64,000 nt of DNA, taken from Cacajao melanocephalus. Lineage: Eukaryota; Chordata; Mammalia; Primates; Pitheciidae. Made by a program: the position numbers and the translations under genes. Under the pieces are notes generated by a model that was not told where the DNA came from, searched no databases, and saw only the letters and a list, made by a program, of their open reading frames with translations. The stretch's first letter is position 1. Each line of letters starts with the position of its first letter. Below, in pieces: positions 49,341 through 62,690 of the stretch. The DNA lies in the NCBI GenBank assembly GCA_963573385.1, contig CAUYLG010038475.1, positions 1-64,000 of the forward strand, given 5' to 3'.

Positions 49341-51096
49341 GACAAAATAAGGAGAAGTTGATTTATAAGAAGATTTTAACATATTGAGGTTCTTAAAAAG
49401 AGGGTTTGATAAAAGGGAATATAATGGCTCTTGCCTAATCTGTGAGGGCTCTGTAAAAAGTGTTCCCCTTGTCCTCAGGAATACTGGCTTTGATTAATAC
49501 CAGGGAGAGTACCACAGAAAATCACAATGACTAGGCAGTGTCTACTGCACAGATTCCGCTCACTCGTGCATCTTGCTCCACTTCCTCTGCAACTTTTCTG
49601 ACAAACCCCATATGGCTGAAATCTAGAAATTCAGTAAGCAGAAATTTAAGGAAGATAGAAAAAATAAAAAGAAAAGAAAAAGAACGATACATAAGATAAA
49701 ACAAAAACAAAACACAACATTGCATTCCAAAGAAACTATCCAACAGGAGACACCAGCGGGCATGTCATAATGGGGCATATACCAACAACTTGCACTGTGC
49801 CTTCCACAAGCATTGCCTTCTTATTTTACTTTTTTAAGGTATGCAGCTTTTTAAGATGCAAAGAGGCCGGATCAAGTTTAAAAGACCATGCTGCCCCTTT
49901 CACATCAAATAATTGAAAACTACTGACAACGTAGACCTCCCTTGCTTCTCCTGTTTATTTGGCTGGCAGAGAAAGAAAAGAACTTGCACGTTGGGGAAGG
50001 AAGAAGCTGGGTGGAATGACAGTGAAATCTAAAATAACAACCAAGCTGGCCCAAGGTGTCTTGAAGGATATAAAAATACAGTTTAGTCAGAGTGCCATAT
50101 TTTGGTGTTCAAATGATTTCAATGATTGGAATGTACAATTTTTAAAGTATACAAATAAGTTTTAAACCTGAAGAAGGAAAACCGTGATGCATAACACTGT
50201 GTTTTCTCAGTTCCATGGGGGTACCATTCATACTTTATTCACATTGAACTTAATGGACTTGTGCAACATGGTGGCCTACCTGTACTTATCAGTTCTTACT
50301 AACAGTTTAAAGGAGTTGAAATTTCTCTTCTTCTGCAGTTCTAGATGACCTGAACATATATAAGCTATATAGAATTCAGTTTTGGAATACGTCCATTTTA
50401 CTGAAATGGTTAGTTTTATACCCTTCGAGATGTTATTTTAGTGTTGGTTTCACCAAACTGATGTGCAGAAACCAAAAATCTAATTTATACCCGTTGGGTG
50501 AGATTTTTCAGTGTTGTGACAAAATTTCAAACCCAAACCACAAATCTCAATGGTTTCATAATATCTATCCCAATCCAATATCTGTAGCGGAAACAAGAAA
50601 CATGACAGATTGCCACAAATGTGCCATTACAAAACAACATTTAATTATGCATGCCAATAATTTATTTTCACACTTACAGAGTGGCACAAGGCTTACTAGT
50701 AAAACATTTTTTAAATTTATATTTTCAAATTCCATTATTGTGTTTTCCTTAATAACTTGAGAAAATTACAAATTCCAACACGCACATTACATACCACAAC
50801 TTAGTCATTTGAGATACTCAATCTCAATAATCACTAAACAAGTGGATTCTGTTTCTTTTTGTCCCAAAGACAATATTTATCCTCCAATTTTTCAAATTGC
50901 ATATTCTGCCTTTAACCAACGAAACACTTGATGTTTTATAATATGTGAACATTTATTAGTGAGGATTGAGACTCTTTGCTTAAAGACAATTTTCCGTTTG
51001 ACTAATAGATATAATTTCTGTTCTCTAGCAAAGCTTTTTCTGTATTAAAAAAAATAAAGTCTGTTTCTCATTGCTAATATAAATACATTTTCATTA
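49341..51096. other. No feature recognised
   Basis: About 1.75 kb, AT-rich, with no named repeat. The plus-strand frame 50461-50760 (99 codons) has no recognisable domain. Confidence 0.45.
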
Positions 51097-51640
<544 letters not shown>

Positions 51641-51760
51641 TCACTAACATTTTTGGTGAGTAACCTTTTAGTCTTTTCTCCCCTCTCTGTGTAGTATTTG
51701 TTTAAGTTGCAGTCATACTGTTGGAATTCTTTTGTAGCATACTTTACTGTCTTAATGATA

Positions 51761-52349
51761 TAGTAGTACCCCTTATCCATTGTTTCAGTTTCTGTGGTTC
51801 AGTTACCTATGGTCAATCTCAGCCCAAAAATATTAAACAGAAAATTACAAAAATATATGATTCGTGAGTTTTAAATTGTACTCCATTATGAGTAGCATAA
51901 TAAAATCTTGGGCCATCCTGCTGTTTCCCACTCAGGATGTGACTCATCTTTTTGTCCAGTGTATCCACACTACAGATGCTATACACCTGATAGGTCAATA
52001 GTAGCCTAACATTACGTCGCAATGCCTACTCCATTCACTTCATCTCATGATGTAAGCATTCTACTACTTCACATCATCACAAGGAAAGGTGAGTATAGTA
52101 TAACAAGATATTTTTACAGAGAATGATCACGTTCATATAACTTTTATTACAGTATATTGTTACAATTGTTCTATTTTGTTATTATTGTTAATCTTTTAGT
52201 GTGCCTATGTTATAAATTAAACTTTATCATAGGTATGTATGTGTAGGGAAAAAAAAAAGGAAATATATAAGGTTTGGTACTATCTGCAGTTTTGGGTTTC
52301 CACTAGGGGTCTTCGAACAAGCCCCCCCACAGATAAAAGGAGACTACTG
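51761..52349. mobile_element. Tigger3-type DNA transposon (non-autonomous)
   Basis: 589 bp with inverted ends 'tagtagtaccccttatcc' and 'agataaaaggagactactg', bordered by TA (51759-51760 and 52350-52351). Internal text: 'tctgtggttcagttacctat', 'aatattaaacagaaaattac', 'gtccagtgtatccacactac', 'tgttattattgttaatcttt' and 'gtttccactaggggtcttcg'. The transposase region is missing, as in internally deleted Tigger3 copies. Confidence 0.88.
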
Positions 52350-53020
52350 TATAAGAAAGCTTTTTTTTAGGGGATTACTAATTTTTTTCACACATCATTT
52401 TAAGTTACTATGTAATATTTCACTGAGTAAATGTATAATGGTTTACTTAATTCTTGCTTTCCTATTAAACATATGCTTAAGCATCAGAATATACTAAACA
52501 AAATCTCAACTACTGGGCTGGATTATAAGGAAAAGAATCTGCGTATTCATTCCTATTAATCATGGTTTGAGTAGTGTAAAACTGTCTTATTTGTTTAGAT
52601 TTGGTCAGAAACCATGTTTATCAGCAGTACAATGACAGAACATGCTTTTAGTGGGCTTAGATATGAATGTGTTTTGAGGTACAGGGCAAGAGAGGTACAG
52701 AACTTCATAAAAAGATCATCCTTCTACTGAACAAAAAGTTGAATGAATAAATGAGCTCTCTATAGTTAATAGCTGGAATTTGTTACCTAACAATGGGATT
52801 ATTTGGCAGAAACTCTGCATATGCCTTTGTGTGTTTTCCTATAGAAGTATCACAGCCTTCATTAGGTTCTCAAGTGGTCTGTGACCAATTAAAATGAATA
52901 GAGCTGTTAAATACAGGAAGAGTTCAACAGGTATCCAAAAAATGTTAGACATTTTCATGTAACATATATTCATTTTATATTGTCTTATCTTCCTTTTATG
53001 TGAGATTAGAGCTGCTTATT
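52350..53020. other. No feature recognised
   Basis: AT-rich single-copy sequence. Confidence 0.45.
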
Positions 53021-53079
53021 TTTATTTACCTGTTTTTAAAATGTTTTACATTTTTTAAATGTAAAAACAGGTAAATAAA
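53021..53079. repeat. Perfect 18-bp inverted repeat with nested hairpin
   Basis: Arms 'tttatttacctgttttta' (53021-53038) and 'taaaaacaggtaaataaa' (53062-53079). A second hairpin, 'ttttacattt' (53044-53053) and 'aaatgtaaaa' (53057-53066), lies inside and overlaps the right arm, giving two competing folds. I do not recognise a transposon family. Confidence 0.93.
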
Positions 53080-55120
<2,041 letters not shown>

Positions 55121-55749
55121 CTATTCTCGACATATGGGCAACTTACACATGCTGTTTATATGGGCATAAAAATCACAACTGTAAATTGATATGTAATCCT
55201 CAAAGAAAACCATGTCATTCATATGAGCTCAGTAGTATTAATGTAAAAATATTATGTAAACACAAGCATTTTTAGCTCATGTGTGATTTTTGATTATGAG
55301 TTCATCAGGCAAGGTAAGTATAAAAAACTGAATTTTTTTGGCACACAATAAAATGTATAATAGTGATTAATGCTAAAATAATCATACTAATGTCCACTAG
55401 CTCCTGATACAGAAGAGCTGCCTATGAATGCATCAAATCCTACTGCTTTTTTATCCATTAAATGAACACAGGGATTAGCTGACATAAAAAAGTAAGAAGT
55501 AGTGCAATTACACAATTAAGTGGATGAATATATTAAAACTATATATTATGTACACTGGGAAAATTGTATATAAAGTTGTCAAAATACATATTTGAGGGTT
55601 AATCAGTGAGATGTATTTTATTAAAATTGCAATCCCCATACGTCTCAATAGCATTCTTTGTTTGCCTTTCCTGCTTTGTATTTCTTCACAGGTCCTATCA
55701 TTATCTAACATACTATGTATTTTACTTGTTTTTCTCATTTTTTGCTGAG
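55121..55749. other. No feature recognised
   Basis: AT-rich single-copy sequence. Confidence 0.4.
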
Positions 55750-55885
55750 TCCACCACTAAATTTTAAATTCCATCAGGACAAGAATTATTTTTCTACTTT
55801 GTTGAGCCAAGATTGTGTATCTCCAACGTTTATAAATATTCCTCCTACTTAGTAAGTACTCGATAAATGTCTGCAAATCATTTAC
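55750..55885 (+). mobile_element. L2 LINE 3' end
   Basis: Forward L2 end: 'attttaaattccatcaggac', 'aagaattatttttctacttt', 'gtgtatctccaacgtttata' and 'tagtaagtactcgataaatg'. Confidence 0.65.
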
Positions 55886-57084
55886 AGTCGATTTTCCTTA
55901 AAATATATAAGTCACAAATAATAGGGACATTAGAAGTTCTCCAGTGGAAGATGTTATTATTGATAATGCTTTTCTTCTGAGATTTTTGTGCCAACAATCA
56001 TAGCCCTTTCGCTTTTGTCTACAATTATTTCAACACATTTTTTTATCTGTGACAATTATCCCTAGACCAATCCACAAAAAAAAAAACTGATGCTTTTAGC
56101 AAAGGGAGTTCTGATAAGATGATTCAGTAATGATCAATGCTTTTGGGGAAAAACAAAATTTCTGATTGTTTATTACTGAAGGGCATGCTTACCAAACAAA
56201 TCTCACAGAATGATGTCATGTATATGTTACTGGATGTCTTTGCAGTCGATGAGAGTACCCATCTGTTTCTGCCATTTAAGATGATCGAAAAATTGGGATG
56301 ACAGAATCTCAGAACCTAAGCTACTTTTTCACTATGACCATTTATTCACATAATATATATGCTATTGAAATGTCTAGATTTATCTGTTGTTCATGACAAG
56401 TCATAATGCAAACAATGAAAGGAGAGAGGAACAGCTGGTAGGAAAGACTAGCAATCTGTTTAGTGAGTTAAGTCAGGTCTGAGTGATATCATGTAACATA
56501 CATGTCCCAAAAGCACATTTTGGCCATTGACGGTCATCTTAAACCTCAGTAAAAATTCAACACAGATTCCAACTGCTTGAGCCATCAAGGGATTTCTTTT
56601 TAAAACAGGTTCTCATGTGACTCTGAGTTTACTCATAGAAATAGAACCTCTCAACCCAACCGAGGAGAATTTGAAATTTAAAATAAAAGGATAACCAAAC
56701 CAAAAATTAAGTTTAGCTTCCAAACAATATAAAAACCCTTAGTTGCTAACTAGCATCTCCTTACTAGTTTTGCTCAGTGAAGTCAGTGTCAGTGGTAGCA
56801 CTATTCATCGTAAGTCTTAACATGAATTTAATTCTGAGCATGATTTTTTATCCTTATTAAAAGATATATACTCATAAAAGAAGTGACAAGTAGAGCTGAA
56901 TTCAAAAGTTTATGAATTAAAATATTTAATTTGATGGCAGTCATTGCTTTTTCCTAATTAAAATATTTCAAAATTAATTTTTCCTTATTTTTTATTTGAA
57001 ATAATATTTACATTTTATCGTCTGTTGATCAGAGCATACAAAGCATACAAAGTTCTTGATATGCCTTGACAGAATCAGTGTGAC
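55886..57084. other. No feature recognised
   Basis: 1.2 kb of single-copy sequence with no coding frame. Confidence 0.45.
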
Positions 57085-57300
57085 ATAGAAATCAGACAGG
57101 TCTAAGTTTTAACACTAGCTTTGTCCCTCATTAGCACCGTCACCTGGACCAAGCTACACAACCTTTCTAAGCCCCAGTAACCCCATCTATAAATCGAGTT
57201 AATAATGTTATCAAATTTAGAGTTAACATAAGGTCTAATTGAAATTCTTTGCACCAAGTTTAGTACCTTATAAAAAGATGATAAATATTAGCTGTTATTG
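57085..57300 (+). mobile_element. MIR SINE
   Basis: Forward MIR: 'agacaggtctaagttttaac', 'gtcacctggaccaagctaca', 'caacctttctaagccccagt', 'aaccccatctataaatcgag' and 'gatgataaatattagctgtt'. Confidence 0.8.
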
Positions 57301-57559
57301 GTAGATACCAACATCAAATACATTATATTAATTTTTCATACTTGGTCATATTTTGAAATAACCTAAATCTAAATGGTTATATTTTAGACTTCACATAAAA
57401 GCAGGAAATAGCTGAGCAAGCTCTAAAAGTTGTGGTGTAGGTGTGTGATTGCCAGTCTTTCATAAACTATTCGAAGCTGATGTTCTTGGCAACCACTGGG
57501 GCAAGCTGTCTCTAAGGTAAGTTCAGCTTTCTGGGTCTATTTCTTAAGAGCTCTAAAGA

Positions 57560-58010
57560 AGTAAAGGCAAAAATCCCTACTTCACAATATTCTTCTGGCT
57601 GCTTTAAAGGCCAGCAGCTTTTTGACTGGCCTGGTTCCATGACATGCCCAAACCCAATGACATTCATCTCCAAACCTCTGGGAGGTCTCTAACTCAGCTG
57701 TCTCTTCATCCAGAAGTGTTCTACCTCTGAGATTGCAAGCTCCAATCTAGTCTCCTGCCACAGGTGACTTAGCATCATCATTTCGGATTTCATCCATCAC
57801 TCCTACTAATATTCTCCTCAGTGTCACTATTCCTTCTCATAAAGTAAAAAACCACTTCCTCTAGGTTTCTAACATCACCAGTGGAAAAAAGTGAAACAAA
57901 ACAAAATCAGATCTCTAGCCCCAAATGCTCTGTTGAGCTCTAGCCTTACATTTTCATATGCCTACTGGTATCTCAAATACAACATACCCAAATTCAAAGC
58001 CACCATTTTT
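57560..58010 (+). mobile_element. L2 LINE fragment
   Basis: Clearest at 57890-58010: 'ctgttgagctctagccttac', 'ttttcatatgcctactggta', 'tctcaaatacaacataccca' and 'aattcaaagccaccattt'. The upstream pyrimidine-rich text is compatible with the L2 body. Confidence 0.62.
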
Positions 58011-58869
58011 TTCTAAAAAGATATTCCTTTCATCTCACTTATTTCTCTAACTCTGTAAACAGAAATGTATGACCCATAAATTTAACATTCTTTTTGTGTA
58101 TCTGAAAAAGGAAAAAAAAATATCCTATTTACCTGGTCAAACATTCATTTTACTAAACATACTTATTAATAAGTAACTTTCTCATAATAGAAACTGATGA
58201 AATTTTAAATTAATAATATTCACTGCCTAGTTAACTAGAGGAGATCAATAGAGAATCTGCTCAATTACTGTCTAATAAAAAAGACCATAACTGTTCACTT
58301 CCTTGTTGACAAATCTGACTTTACATAATGGCAGTTTATTTCATACCTTGGTATCAAAGACATTAATTAAATTACAAAAGTAAACCACTTGAGATAATTG
58401 CCAAATTATTTTAATGATTCAAGTTTACTAATTCATAAGTCTGTAATAACTTCTGTTATTCAGAATTATATCTTCAAACATTCCCGTGACTTTGTTTGAT
58501 GGATACTATTTACTCTTTTAGGATAAGAAAATGTAGAGAGAAAGCTTCCAATGTCTCAGTATTTATTGGGCCAACTATACAAAACAGATCAACATTCCTC
58601 TTTTCAAATACAGTAACTACTGTGCTATCAGAAAATGCTTCTGACAGATTGCATGACCACTCTGGGAGCTGCACTGTTCTGTTAGCTATTACTGATAAAA
58701 TGGGCATTTTATGTATATCTAAGGTTATGCTAGAAATTATATTTGAAAGGTTGGAAGGCATATTTGGCCGAGCTTTCTATCAAATGTAATTTACATCAAA
58801 GACAGACCTGACTAAGAATTATTTCATAAACATGCAGGAACTATATTTAAAAACATACCCTGGAAATGA
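58011..58869. other. No feature recognised
   Basis: AT-rich single-copy sequence. Overlapping open frames on both strands near 58496-58789 have no recognised domain. Confidence 0.45.
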
Positions 58870-59018
58870 CCTGCCTTGATTTAAATTTAGACTCAGCTAT
58901 TTACTGTACAACTTAACTTGAGCAAATTACTGAACCTTTCCAAGCCTCAGTTTTCCCAATTATAAAATGGCAATGAAAAACTACCAACCTCCTTGAATTT
59001 TTACAATAATTAAATTAA

Positions 59019-59020
<2 letters not shown>
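58870..59020 (+). mobile_element. MIR SINE
   Basis: Forward MIR: 'cttgagcaaattactgaacc', 'tttccaagcctcagttttcc' and 'caattataaaatggcaatga'. Confidence 0.8.

Positions 59021-59021
<1 letters not shown>

Positions 59022-59056
<35 letters not shown>
59022..59056. repeat. (TA)n microsatellite
   Basis: About 17 uninterrupted TA units directly after the MIR end. Confidence 0.95.
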
Positions 59057-59058
<2 letters not shown>

Positions 59059-59105
59059 TCATGTAAAGGATTAATGTATGACTCACAGAAAAGATTCACT
59101 AAGTG

Positions 59106-59173
59106 TTGACTATTGTTTTTTGAGGAAGGGCAATATTGATTGACTATTGTTTTTTGAGGAAGAGCAATATTGA
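59106..59173 (+). repeat. 34-bp tandem duplication
   Basis: Two adjacent 34-bp units (59106-59139, 59140-59173), both with 'ttgactattgttttttgagg', differing at one base ('agggcaat' versus 'agagcaat'). The near-identity points to a recent event. Confidence 0.95.
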
Positions 59174-59926
59174 GGAGTAAAATTAATTTAAGGAAGAAGA
59201 GAGTAATAGTCATTGCTGGCTATGATGGCCCATCTGGAACAGCCTCTGCAAAGACACTGGCTGCAGTAGGGGAGGTGCTGCCAGGGTTGTGTGGTTCATG
59301 GAACCAAGAACAGGTGGGAGCCTTGCCTGCCTCTTTTTGAGTTGGCAGGGCAGGAGCCCCCCCGCCCCCCATCCCAGGCATAGCTGTAGCTCCCCAGCCG
59401 TGGCTGTGGACCTTGGCATTCCTGTGCTCTTGGCCTAGAAGACTCCTTCCCCCTCAGGCTCAGAAGTGCCTGCTCCCTCTGCCTGGCATCTCCCCACTCC
59501 CAGCACCCACTCTGATTTCAGAGCAAAGTTGAGGCCAAGCACAGGTACTATTGTGTTTGCCCCAGCTGGGTGTGCACATGCTTGGGGCACTGCTGACTTA
59601 CCAGCCCCCTGCTGCCTCAACCCCCTTTAGACTTTGGGTGATGCTAAGCATGGAAGGGAGTTTGGAGGGGGTGCTAAGGGCAGCTTGGTGCAGGCCTGCA
59701 GGTGTCCTCCAGCACAGACAACCTGGGCACCCTGGATTACATGTAAATGGTGACAAGAGGCAGACAGGCTCCTGGGCATAAAGGGTCAGGTGCCTAGTGA
59801 AACCCCACCTTTAAGCCAAGGACAGCCTGAAGCTTGGTGGCCTGGCTGTCAGTTCCAGATGGAGTCCAGGGCCTGGAATGAGAACTTATGATGCTTTTTT
59901 CAGGCCTGCCCATGGCCATCCATGGA

Positions 59927-59968
59927 CCAATCAGCATGTACTTCCTTCCCTCTGAAGCCCATAAAATC
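59927..59968 (+). promoter_or_regulatory. LTR core promoter (CCAAT and TATA-like boxes)
   Basis: 'ccaat' at 59927-59931 and 'cataaaatc' at 59960-59968 lie about 30 bp apart and about 160 bp before AATAAA, which is normal spacing for an ERV U3-R junction. Activity is not shown by sequence alone. Confidence 0.55.
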
Positions 59969-60123
59969 CCGTCTCAGCCAGACTCAGGCAGATGATGAGA
60001 TGGCATACCTGTAGATAGGTGCTACTTGATTCCTCTCCACTGAGGGATGCCCACTTGTCGGAACAAACTGCCTGATGAAAGGAACTGCCCACTTCAGGTC
60101 TCCTAAAAGCTGTACAGTCACTC

Positions 60124-60129
60124 AATAAA
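60124..60129 (+). terminator. LTR polyadenylation signal AATAAA
   Basis: Canonical AATAAA in the presumed R region of the solo LTR, followed about 25-45 bp later by T/GT-rich text ('tgtctgcataccttgttctt'). Confidence 0.6.
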
Positions 60130-60754
60130 GCACCTCTTCACCTTGCTCACCCTCCAGCTGTCTGCATACCTTGTTCTTCTTGTATGTGGAACAAGAACTT
60201 GGGACCTGCCAAATGGTGGAACTGAAAGAGCTGTAACACAAACAGGGCTGACACACATCTCCCTTGGTCACCACATTGCAGGCAACAAGAAGGAGAAAAG
60301 AACTGCAGCCTTTTGGGGAGTTCAGACCTAGAGGCTTCCAGAGCCAGGGCTATGACTCCCTCTTAGGGGCTCTGTGGTTTCTGGTGTCTCCAAGATTCTG
60401 GGTGTCATGTTCCCCTCATCCAGAGGTGGGTGCCCATAGCTAAAGCCACTTGCCATGCATCTGATCTAACCACAGGTTTACACAGAGCTGGTGGCTGTGC
60501 TGGCACCTGGAGCTGCCCGCCACACCACAGTGGCCAGTGTGCTTGGTTGTGTGCAGTGGCCGGACCTCACACTCCAGTGTCTTCAGAGGCATGGAATCTG
60601 GATTGGTAGTGCTACCCAAGTGCAGGATACCAAGCCAAGTGGGTAGAACAAGCCCCATGGGCCTGAGCAAAAGTCAGGCAAAGGCGCCACTGGCCACAGA
60701 GATTTCCAGCTGGAAAAGTGACACCCTAAGGGTCCTATGACATCATTAGAAATC

Positions 60755-60970
60755 CTTTATGCATCATATTTGAGCTGCCTATTTTACACATATTATCTCA
60801 CATCATTTTTACAACAATCCTTTAGGAAATTCTAAGTCTATCCATTATGAAAAGATCAAAGTTGAGACTTAGTTCAAGTAACTTAGATAAGGATACAAAA
60901 CTATCATACAAGTAGACAGGATTTGGGCCTACCTCTCTGACTCTCTGATTTTCCATTACACTTCTTAATA
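60755..60970 (-). mobile_element. MIR SINE
   Basis: Reverse MIR: 'ttttacacatattatctcac', 'catcatttttacaacaatcc', 'aagtaacttagataaggata', 'ggatttgggcctacctctct'. Confidence 0.72.
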
Positions 60971-60988
60971 GTCATTTTTTCCTTGTAA

Positions 60989-61297
60989 AAAATTTCTTGA
61001 CCAGGCACAGTGGCTCATGTCTGTAATCTCAGCCCTAGGAAGCCAAGGTAGGTGGATCACAGGAAGTCAGGAGTTCAAGACCAGTGTGGCCAAAACAGCA
61101 AAAACCCGTCTCTAATAAAAATATAAAAATTAGCCAGGTGTGGTGTTGGGCACCTATAATACCAGCTACTCAGGAGGCCAAGGCACAGAGAATTGCTTGA
61201 ACCCAAGAGGCAGAGGTGCAGTGAGCTGAAATTGTGCCACTGTACTCCAGCCTGGGCAACAGAGTGAGACTCCATCTCAAAAATAATTAAAAGTTCT
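60989..61297 (+). mobile_element. Alu element
   Basis: Forward Alu at 60999-61288: 'cacagtggctcatgtctgta', 'gtcaggagttcaagaccagt', 'actccagcctgggcaacaga' and 'gactccatctcaaaaataat'. 'aatttctt' before and 'aagttctt' after look like a slightly diverged target duplication. Confidence 0.95.
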
Positions 61298-62399
61298 TAA
61301 TTGTCTGTTTTTAGAATTCCGGAATTTTTAAGTTGAAATGAACCCAAGATATAATCTGGTCAAAATCATCATTTTTAAAAATAGAAGGAGGCTAAATTTA
61401 AGTGACTTGTTGGATGCCCTGTGAGTATCCTTTTTTTTTAAATACAAATCTATCGATACATTTTTAAATGCTGAAATTATCCTCTTTTAATATTAAAAGC
61501 ATTCTTTTGGCCATTATCCCCATTAGAGAGCAAATTGACAAATATATATTTAGGCCAAGATAACTGGGAAATAAAATCGGCCAGCCCCTAGGAAAAGTGT
61601 GAGCCAAGTTCTAAGACTGAGATAAAAAGAATAGCTTTGCTGGTGACTTAGAGTTGTGCCAAAGCGGGAGTTAAGTTTTGCTTGGAGAGGAAATGAAGAG
61701 AAAGAAAAAGTTGTGTTTACGTGTGAAAGGAATTGAAAGATTTTCCGCACCTTTTTTTAAAGTAATTATAATCCCTTCTATTTCCTGTATCTTCACTGTC
61801 TTCCTTTTCCTCCAGCTTTTTCTTTTCCCTAGTGTAATAAACGTGACCTAAGTTTTTTTTTTTTTTTTTTAAATTAGCTAGGAGAAGAAAAAATAGATGG
61901 CCTGGGTAAGTCTTCATTTGCCACTTCCTTTCTCTCTTTCCTCTGTCAAGAAATTTGACCATTCAATATCTCCTCTTGCTTATATCCCTTAAATTTCTTA
62001 ACTGATGGCAATTTCTGTCTCTCTCCCTCTCTCCATCAGCTGAGACAGGTCTTACTCTGAAATTCCACAACAATTTCACATTTCTCACTTGGTTTCATGT
62101 CCCTCTTGCAAATTTCACCACTGATATCCTCTTTTTTTAATATCTTTTTTCTTCTTTTTTATGTGTTATAATTTTATCTTGGTTGTCCCTCTTCTTTAAT
62201 TTTTGATCTCAGTATTCTTATCTAGTTGGATTCTTCAAGGCTTCTTTTTTTTTGACTTCTACTCCCAGTTTGCATGCCTAACTTGAATGATCTTCCATTT
62301 CATTTTCTTCAACTTTTTACCTTCTCTACTTTTCCAGTCTCAGTTCTCACCATCCCCCATGTGAACTCTAGGCTCTAGCCGTAGTTGTTCTCCAATGCC
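61298..62399. other. No firm feature
   Basis: A weak MIR-like trace at 61320-61430, then pyrimidine-rich single-copy sequence with T-runs at 61852-61870. No coding frame. Confidence 0.4.
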
Positions 62400-62690
62400 T
62401 CCTGCTCCTTCAGGACTGCATGTCTTTGTTCACACTCTTTCTTTCATTTGGATGGCCCCTTTCATCTTTGGCTTCCGGATAACTTAGCTTAAGAATCATC
62501 TTAACTGAGTGCCTCAAATAGTCATCTGCTGCTGCTTCTGTGCTCTTGTGAGTCTCTGCATCACCTATCATATTCTTTTGCAATTGGACTTCTCTTCCAG
62601 TAGCATGTGTGCTTCAAAGGCACCTCTTTGAAACTGAACATTCATCTTCATAGCATATATAACTGTCATGGTACCTAGATTTCAGGAGAT
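62400..62690 (+). mobile_element. L2-like fragment, weak
   Basis: 'cctcctgctccttcaggact', 'catttggatggcccctttca' and 'aagaatcatcttaactgagt' follow the L2 3' body loosely. Confidence 0.4.

Larger units (their letters stand above)
59210..60746 (+). mobile_element. Long solo ERV LTR with 4-bp target duplications
   Basis: A 1529-bp element at 59214-60742 begins TG ('tgctggctatgatggcccat'), ends CA ('gggtcctatgaca') and is flanked by 'tcat' at 59210-59213 and 60743-60746; 4-bp duplications fit ERV class I. Composition is much richer in G+C than the surroundings. A CCAAT box (59927-59931), a TATA-like 'cataaaatc' (59960-59968) and AATAAA (60124-60129) lie in the order expected for U3-R. U5 contains 'gaaagagctgtaacacaaac'. 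No viral genes are present. Family not assigned; LTR12 (HERV9) is similar in length, but I could not confirm its typical 3' end. Open frames inside are incidental. Confidence 0.85.

Noticed and set aside
59210..60746. GC-rich region as a CpG-island gene promoter with exons
   Set aside because: TG/CA ends, 4-bp target duplication and LTR signal order explain it as a solo LTR. CpG dinucleotides are sparse and no exon-like frame is recognised.
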